Source: Elusimicrobiota bacterium
Lineage (GTDB): Bacteria > Elusimicrobiota > Endomicrobiia > Endomicrobiales > Endomicrobiaceae
Assembly: GCA_031256695.1 (NCBI GenBank)
Contig: JAIRQB010000086.1
Location: forward strand, 1 to 12,590
Direction of reading: 5' to 3'
DNA: 12,590 nt
Shown: positions 4,953-10,900 of the stretch, in pieces
Layout: each line of letters starts with the position of its first letter
Numbering within the stretch: position 1 is the first letter of the stretch
The notes under the pieces: model-generated
Told to the model about the DNA's origin: nothing
The model's database searches: none
The model's input: the letters and a program-made list of their open reading frames with translations, nothing else
Position numbers and translations under genes: made by a program

Positions 4953-7457
4953 TTATTCCTGCCACTTTTTAACTTTCTCGGCATAGACATCTAATAATTT
5001 TAAAGCGCCGGCGTGATTTTTAGATTCAGCCCAAATATGGAAAAGCGCTCCGTCGGGGTCGGGAATCAAAAGAACCCATTCGTCTTTAAAATAAATTTTT
5101 ACTCCGTCTATCAAATCGTGTTTTTTGTCTGCGGCATACTCTATGCTTTTTCTCATCACTTGCCCTTTTTTATCCCAAGAGCAAGGCATAGATTTATGCA
5201 ATACTTCAAAAGGCGGAATATTTTTACCCGTCTTATTTAAAGAAGTCTGTTCTGCGGCGAGCATTTCTAAAATTTTAGCGATGGCATACATAGCGTCAAA
5301 AGTATTTTGGAATTCAGGGAAAATAAAGCCGCCTGAACTGTCTGCTACAAAAATAACTTTTTCATTAGCCGCCGCTTCTATAATACTCCTTGGGCTTGTC
5401 CCTGTTCTTTTTACTTTGACTTTAAATTTTGCGGCGATTTTTTCTATGACGGAAGAGACATAAACAGGCACTGCTATAAAAGCGTCTTTTACTTTATTTG
5501 CTTTCATTGCAAGATAAGCGGTTATAAACATAGCGATGTCGTTTTGTATGATTTGCCCTTTCTCGTCTACCAAAAACACTTTCTCCGCTCCTGTGTCAAT
5601 TAAAAAGCCCGCATTGGATTGCAAAGTAACGACTATGTTGGAAAGTTGCGATAAGGAATGATTAAATTCTTTTGCAGATTTTATAACGCTTGTAGTTTTT
5701 ATATGAGCATTTAAAGCGACAACATCTATGCCGAGTTCTCCTAAAATTGACGGGAAAATAGCCGATGCTGAAGAATGGGCGTAATCTATCACTATTCTTG
5801 CCGCATTTTCTTTAAGCAAAGTTTTATTTATTTTCTTTAAAAATCCGCTTCTATAATATTCAACGGAGCGCGATGGGACTGTAATTTCTCCGACTTCGTC
5901 TATAGCCGCCCTTTTAAAATCTTCTCTAAAAAACAATTGCTCAACGGCTTTTTCTTGATTTATTGAAATATCGCGCCCGGCGGAATTGAAAAATTTCATA
6001 TCTATCATACGGGCGTCAAGAGGCGATTGCCTTATATGTATGCCGCCCGCTTCGCCTTCATTGCCTATTTCATACCTGATTACAGGGACGGGAGTAGTGC
6101 CTAAATCGCCTACTTTTACTCCCTCGGAAAGCAGACCCGTTATAAGCGCTCTTTTAATCATTCTTGTGGCATTGTGAGAATCTCTTGAGGTGACTATATA
6201 AGAGCCTTTGCCTATAAAAGCGCCGTAAGCGGAGCCGATTTTTGCGGCAAATTCCGGCGTTATTTCAATATTGCCGAGCCCCGTAATGCCCGTAGCGTTA
6301 AAAAGAGATTTACTCCATTTTTCACCCCAGACTAAACTGCTTGAAAGTATTGAGCCTGCCTCAATTACTTTTTGGGGCCAAATTCTTAAATTTGGTTTTA
6401 CTATGACGTCTGCTTCTATCACGCAATCGTCGGATACTATAGTGCCGACTTGTATTGAAGTCCTATCGCCTATTATCGTCCGCCGCCCTATTACATTTTC
6501 TTTTATTCTCGCTTTTGTTCCTATTGAAACATTGTCCCAAATTATAGCGCCTACAACTTCAGCGCCTTCGGCTATTATGGAATTAGAGCCTATTACAGAG
6601 CGCGAAATTTTTGCGCCGTCTTTTATAATCACATTGTCGCCCAAAATCACATTATTGTCTATCTCAACATCTTTGCCTATATTGACATTCTCGCCAATCA
6701 CAATATCTTTGCCGCCCCACTTTATTTTTTTGCCGTCTATATTTATTTTGACGACGGAATCTAAAATATCGTAATGAGCGAATCTATACTCATCGTGATT
6801 GCCTATATCTCTCCAATAACCTTCGGCAATATAGCCGAAAAGCGGCTTTTTTTCTTTCAGCAAAAGAGGAAATAAATCTTTTGAAAAATCAAAAGATTTA
6901 TCTTTCGGAATGTATTGAAAGACTTTCGGGTCTAAAATATAAATGCCCGTATTGATAGTGTCTGAAAAAACTTCGCCCCAAGAAGGCTTTTCTAAAAATC
7001 TCTCTATGCGCCCTTGCTTGTCTGTAATTACGACGCCGAATTGCAAAGGATTTGGAACGCTCGTCAAAACCATAGTGGCGATTGCTTTTTTCTGTTTGTG
7101 AAATTCTACGGCTTTAGACAAATCAAAATCCGTCAAAACGTCGCCTGAAATTACAATAAAAGTCCCCTTGATTTTATCTTGAGCGAATTTAACGCTGCCC
7201 GCCGTCCCTAAATCGGATTCCGGTTTTAAATAACTTGCATTGACGCCGAAGGCTGAACCGTCTTTAAAATAATTGGTGATTACCTCAGGCTGATAATAGA
7301 GAAGCATAATCAAATCATTGATTTTGTGATGCTTTAAAAGATTGACGATATGCTCTAACATCGGTTTGTTTGCCACAGGAGCCATAGGTTTTGGAGTATT
7401 GCAAGTTATGGGTCTAAGCCTTGTGCCGAACCCCCCCGCCATAATAATAGACTGCAT
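4953..7457 (-). CDS. Mannose-1-phosphate guanylyltransferase-like protein fused to a degenerate phosphomannomutase-like region
   Basis: This 834-residue protein has three parts. Residues 1-235 form a sugar-nucleotidyltransferase domain with AGGFGTRLRPIT (7-18), PKPM (22-25), the metal aspartate in SGDVLTDFD (104-112), FLEKP (154-158), NTGIYILDP (169-177) and WRDIGN (215-220). Residues about 248-375 are left-handed beta-helix hexapeptide repeats such as VNIGKDVEI. Residues about 385-834 follow the phosphomannomutase/phosphoglucomutase fold, but its signature loops are lost. The phosphoserine loop TASHNP reads RQSPLD (476-481), the DGDGDR metal loop reads DTGAEK (621-626), ESGH reads DSSGG (706-710), and the RPSGTEP loop reads IPDPDGA (798-804). 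It should make GDP-mannose or another nucleotide sugar for envelope glycans, with the mutase part probably regulatory or structural. Fusions of this layout occur in several phyla. The ATG at 7457 follows GGAGG. Substrate base and sugar are not provable here. Confidence 0.88.
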   Translation of the reverse strand: MQSIIMAGGFGTRLRPITCNTPKPMAPVANKPMLEHIVNLLKHHKINDLIMLLYYQPEVITNYFKDGSAFGVNASYLKPESDLGTAGSVKFAQDKIKGTFIVISGDVLTDFDLSKAVEFHKQKKAIATMVLTSVPNPLQFGVVITDKQGRIERFLEKPSWGEVFSDTINTGIYILDPKVFQYIPKDKSFDFSKDLFPLLLKEKKPLFGYIAEGYWRDIGNHDEYRFAHYDILDSVVKINIDGKKIKWGGKDIVIGENVNIGKDVEIDNNVILGDNVIIKDGAKISRSVIGSNSIIAEGAEVVGAIIWDNVSIGTKARIKENVIGRRTIIGDRTSIQVGTIVSDDCVIEADVIVKPNLRIWPQKVIEAGSILSSSLVWGEKWSKSLFNATGITGLGNIEITPEFAAKIGSAYGAFIGKGSYIVTSRDSHNATRMIKRALITGLLSEGVKVGDLGTTPVPVIRYEIGNEGEAGGIHIRQSPLDARMIDMKFFNSAGRDISINQEKAVEQLFFREDFKRAAIDEVGEITVPSRSVEYYRSGFLKKINKTLLKENAARIVIDYAHSSASAIFPSILGELGIDVVALNAHIKTTSVIKSAKEFNHSLSQLSNIVVTLQSNAGFLIDTGAEKVFLVDEKGQIIQNDIAMFITAYLAMKANKVKDAFIAVPVYVSSVIEKIAAKFKVKVKRTGTSPRSIIEAAANEKVIFVADSSGGFIFPEFQNTFDAMYAIAKILEMLAAEQTSLNKTGKNIPPFEVLHKSMPCSWDKKGQVMRKSIEYAADKKHDLIDGVKIYFKDEWVLLIPDPDGALFHIWAESKNHAGALKLLDVYAEKVKKWQE

Positions 7458-7521
7458 AGAATCCTCCTTTTGAAATATTTTTTGATATTTTCCGACGAGA
7501 AAAGATTAGGAATGCTCGGGG

Positions 7522-7549
7522 ATTTTAGCAAAACGGCAATCAATATCAA
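7522..7549 (-). promoter_or_regulatory. Candidate promoter of the guanylyltransferase fusion gene
   Basis: On the minus strand TTGATA (7549-7544) and TAAAAT (7527-7522) are spaced by 16 nt and would give a leader of about 55-60 nt before the ATG at 7457. A 14-bp direct repeat, AAAACGGCAATCAA (7530-7543 and 7549-7562), surrounds the -35 element and could be a regulator site. Consensus matching only. Confidence 0.45.
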
Positions 7550-7562
7550 AAACGGCAATCAA
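7530..7562 (+). repeat. 14-bp direct repeat at 19-bp spacing over the promoter
   Basis: AAAACGGCAATCAA occurs at 7530-7543 and again at 7549-7562. The 19-bp period is slightly under two helical turns, so two protein monomers could bind roughly the same DNA face. It overlaps and flanks the candidate -35 element of the downstream gene. Confidence 0.6.
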
Positions 7563-7598
7563 AAGTTTAGAGTTATAATTTCAGATGTTTTTGCAAAT

Positions 7599-7634
7599 AA
7601 AAAGAGGCGGAGCAAAATGCTCAGCCTCTTTTTT
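7599..7634 (-). terminator. Intrinsic terminator after tRNA-Arg
   Basis: The stem is AAAAAGAGGC-G-GAGC (7599-7613) pairing with GCTC-A-GCCTCTTTTT (7619-7633), with one G/A mismatch and a 5-nt loop. On the minus strand it ends in TTTTTATTT, 38 nt beyond the tRNA 3' end, and should release the tRNA transcript. The symmetric A and T runs mean it could also work on the plus strand, but I see no plus-strand gene for it to serve. Confidence 0.85.
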
Positions 7635-7671
7635 ATTCCAAACTATAAAAATTTAACTTCTTAAACAAAAA

Positions 7672-7745
7672 CGTCTCCGGCGTGACTTGAACACGCAACC
7701 TACTGCTTAGAAGGCAGTTGCTCTATCCAATTGAGCTACGGAGAC
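7672..7745 (-). tRNA. tRNA-Arg (anticodon UCU)
   Basis: The minus strand folds into a complete cloverleaf of 74 nt. The acceptor stem GTCTCCG pairs with CGGAGAC and the discriminator is G. The D arm has GCTC/GAGC. The anticodon arm ACTGC-CTTCTAA-GCAGT gives anticodon TCT, reading AGA (and possibly AGG) arginine codons. The variable loop is AGGTT, and the T arm GCGTG-TTCAAGT-CACGC has the standard loop. The 3' CCA is not encoded, since TTT follows the discriminator, so it must be added after transcription. It stands alone between two terminators and is therefore its own transcription unit. Confidence 0.97.
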
Positions 7746-7750
7746 AACTG

Positions 7751-7779
7751 ATAAAATTGAGAAGTGAAATTAACAGCAA
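7751..7779 (-). promoter_or_regulatory. Candidate promoter of tRNA-Arg
   Basis: On the minus strand TTGCTG (7779-7774) and TTTTAT (7756-7751) are 17 nt apart, just upstream of the mature tRNA 5' end at 7745. The -35 lies inside one copy of a 15-bp direct repeat. The match is moderate and the start would be very close to the mature 5' end, so this is a weak call. Confidence 0.3.
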
Positions 7780-7828
7780 AGACAAAAAGCGAAAACCGGT
7801 ATCTAATAAAAATTTAACAGCAAAGACA
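7770..7828 (+). repeat. 15-bp direct repeat upstream of tRNA-Arg
   Basis: TTAACAGCAAAGACA occurs exactly at 7770-7784 and 7814-7828, 44 bp apart, in the short space between the tRNA and the terminator of the surface-protein gene. It may be duplicated promoter sequence or a regulator site. The two copies are identical, which suggests a recent duplication or selection. Confidence 0.6.
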
Positions 7829-7834
7829 TCTCTT

Positions 7835-7871
7835 AAAAAAACAAAGAGAGCAAAAGCGGATTGCTCTCTTT
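7835..7871 (-). terminator. Intrinsic terminator of the surface-protein gene
   Basis: An 11-bp perfect stem, AAAGAGAGCAA (7843-7853) with TTGCTCTCTTT (7861-7871), encloses a 7-nt loop. On the minus strand it is followed by TTTGTTTTTTT. It begins 57 nt after the stop codon at 7928 and is the clearest intrinsic terminator in the window. Confidence 0.9.
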
Positions 7872-7927
7872 ATTCTTTCCATTCTATTATCAAAAAAGGC
7901 AAATAAATCAATCGGCAATTCTTGTCG

Positions 7928-10900
7928 CTATTTTGCAACCGCTCCGGAATCGGCATCGTTTTCTGTTTCGCCTGAAACCCGCTCAATATCAGCGACGCTC
8001 ATATCTATCAAATCAATAGTCCGCAAGCGTCTGGACTGCCTATTAGCCGGGGTCGCAGGAGAGGCGGTGTCAACTGAAACTTCTATTTCTTCATCTGTTT
8101 CAAAAACGCTGATGTCTTTTGGCGCAGTTCTGATTTGCTCTTGCCGTCTTTCCGTTGCGGCATTTAATCTCTCTTGTCTTGCCGAGACGGCATCGTCATC
8201 GGGATATTCAATAACTATCTCTGCCCTTCTATTTCTGGCTCTGCCTTCTTCTGTCATATTGCTGGCTATCGGGTCTGCAGAACCTTTAAAGTCTATATAT
8301 CTCATATTGTTTAAAGGTATTCCATTCCTATACAATTCCTCATAAACTGCTCTTGCCCTCATTATTGACAAACTCTTATTCAGTTTTTCCTCGCCTATGA
8401 CGTCGGCATTGCCTTCAACGGTAATCCTTGTATAGTTATATCTCTTTATTTCTTCGGCTGCCGCTTTTATATTTTCAACAGCCTCTCTTGTCAAATTATA
8501 TTTTCCAAATTCAAATTCTGCGGCAAGAAGCCTGACAAATTTCATATCTTTTAAATATCCGCTCTCGTCTTCGGCGTATTCGTCCTCTTCTTCATCAGAG
8601 AATTCAACCACATCTTTAAACGATTGACCCAATCTATAAGTTATTCCTGCAGAGAGATAAAGCCTGTTAAATGCCAATCCATAACTAAAATTGCCGCCGG
8701 CAAAAACTGACAAACGGCTGCTTGCGATATATTCAGCCGATGCTCCAACGCCTACTTCAGCGCCTAAAGTCATACCTCTCACTTTCATCACATCGGACTC
8801 AATCGGGGCATTTATAAGCCTTATTTCATATTCAGGTCTTGCTCCAATTAAAGTATATCCGCCATAACCTCTGAGCGCCCATCTAAATGCGCCTTTCTCA
8901 TCCTCTATGCGCAATCCTGCCAAAAGCAATGTCCTCAAATAAGAGCCGCCGGCAACTTCAAGAGCCGCCTGCCCGCCGCTGTCAGTAATTACGGCATTAT
9001 TTATAAATGTATTTTTCAAACCGATATAAGGTTTTATGTCAACTTCTTTAGCGGCATTGATTGTATATTCCAACTGCCCATTCAGCATAATATTTAATGT
9101 ATTAAAATTAGACAGCAAATTGTCTTGAAATTCAGGGAGTTCTATCTTTCTATTTATATCAAGCGAAGCAAGAGATGCGCCGATATTGCCTTTAAAAGCC
9201 GTTTTAACTCCAAAGTATTTTCCATAATAAAAACCAGCCTCTATCTCTGAAATATCGGCTGTATCCTGCTCTTCCGTCAAACTCCTGCTTTCATATCCGG
9301 CATATATGCCTGTTAGACTATTGTCTCCTCTCTTAATAGGAGAGCCTGCCCGGAAACCAAAACCGGTATTATCAGTTCCGCCCAAAGTAAAACTCTCTTC
9401 GCCGTCATATCTAAATTGATTGTAATCCCCTTCTATCCAAGCCTGATTTAATTTTCTGTTTTTATCTCTTGCATCTATTTCTCTTATTTTTGAATAGAAA
9501 ATCTCTTCGCTGTCATTGTATACGGCGCTCATTATGCTGCGAATTATAAAAGAGCCGCTGATTTTATCAAGCGTCTTCCTTAAATTTTTGAATGTTCCAT
9601 CGCGCTCATTTTCTTCATCTATAGCGAGAATAGAAATGCCTGTCACCAGTTCTTCTATGCCTTTTGAATTGTCAAGCCTGTCAAAGAGTTTCGCCGCCTC
9701 GCTTTGATTATGCGTTAAACCCGCTATAAATCCTCCAAAATTTGACCGAGACTTTCCGCCAAACTTTATAGCATCGTCATAATATATTAGATAAGTGTCT
9801 TGAACAAAAACTCCGTGTCTGCTGAATTTTGGAGAGGCAATAATTGGAGCGCCCGAAGCATTCCTGTTTATAGCCTCATAATTATTGAAATATCCGTTTA
9901 ATTTCGCCGCCTCTATTATAGTATCCTCAAAAGAGCCTATTCCGCCGTAAATTACCACATTTAAATCTGCCGCTATCTGATCGCCGATATTAAACTCGCC
10001 TGAATCATTGACCAAAATTTTATCAACCTCGCCTTTTGCCGCATTCGCGCTCAAAGTCAATTTGCCGTTTATATTGGCAATGCCTCTGATATTTAAAGTC
10101 ATTCTTGTCAAACCTAAAGTTTTTAATTCCAATTCAGAGAATTGACCTGGTTCATATCCAAGATTTACATCTCCAAGCGATGCCTTATTATCTATCATAT
10201 TTCCGCCGTCAAGACGCGTAACGCCTCTTCTTAAATCAAGAAGACCATAATAATCAACCTTGCCCGCTATATATAAAAGCCCTTCGCCTGTCTTTCTAAT
10301 CACAGTATCCGCTTCGCCGCCGATACCGCCGTGCAATTCAATTTTTCTATTTTCTCTGCTGTCTGATTCAACATTGAAAGACAAAACCGCTCCGCTTGCT
10401 GTAAAGACATCGTTTAAACCTGCGCCACTTTCATTGTCTCTAAATATAACATCTCTGCCCAAAGACTTGGCATTGATATTGACTGTTGTAATGCCGATAG
10501 CATAAATTGCCCCGCCGTCTGCAGATGCCCTATTGCCTATAAATAAAGTGTCGCGGTTTGTTAAATCGCCGCCTATATTTACCTCTCGGCGAACGCCCGC
10601 AATATAAATAGCGCCTCCGCTGCCGTTTTTAGCGGTATTGCTGGAAGCCTCAATAGTCATTATATTTACATCCTGAACAGCCTCGTTTAAATATAAAAAG
10701 CCACCTCTATTTGCCTTATTGTTATGGGCATATAAGAAACCGACATTGCCTATATCTATAATAGACTCTCCTTTGCCGTTCCCTGAACCAAAAACACCGC
10801 CATAACTGCCTGTAGAGGTATTCATATTCATCGTTTCATTATCTATGAATTCCAATAATTCTATATTGTTAAACTTAACAACGCTGTCTTGGACATAAAT

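Noticed and set aside
6271..6774. Plus-strand frame of 167 codons
   Set aside because: It is antisense to the hexapeptide-repeat region of the guanylyltransferase fusion, and its length reflects that repetitive coding sequence. No independent evidence supports it.
7470..7664. Plus-strand frame of 64 codons between the guanylyltransferase gene and the tRNA
   Set aside because: It covers the candidate promoter, the direct repeat and the tRNA terminator, and lacks a ribosome-binding site. Its lysine-rich sequence is what AT-rich intergenic DNA gives.
7672..7745. tRNA-Arg as an integration site of a genomic island carrying the surface gene
   Set aside because: There is no integrase, no direct copy of the tRNA 3' end in the window, and the surface gene lies on the 5' side of the tRNA, whereas most tRNA-targeted elements insert at the 3' side.
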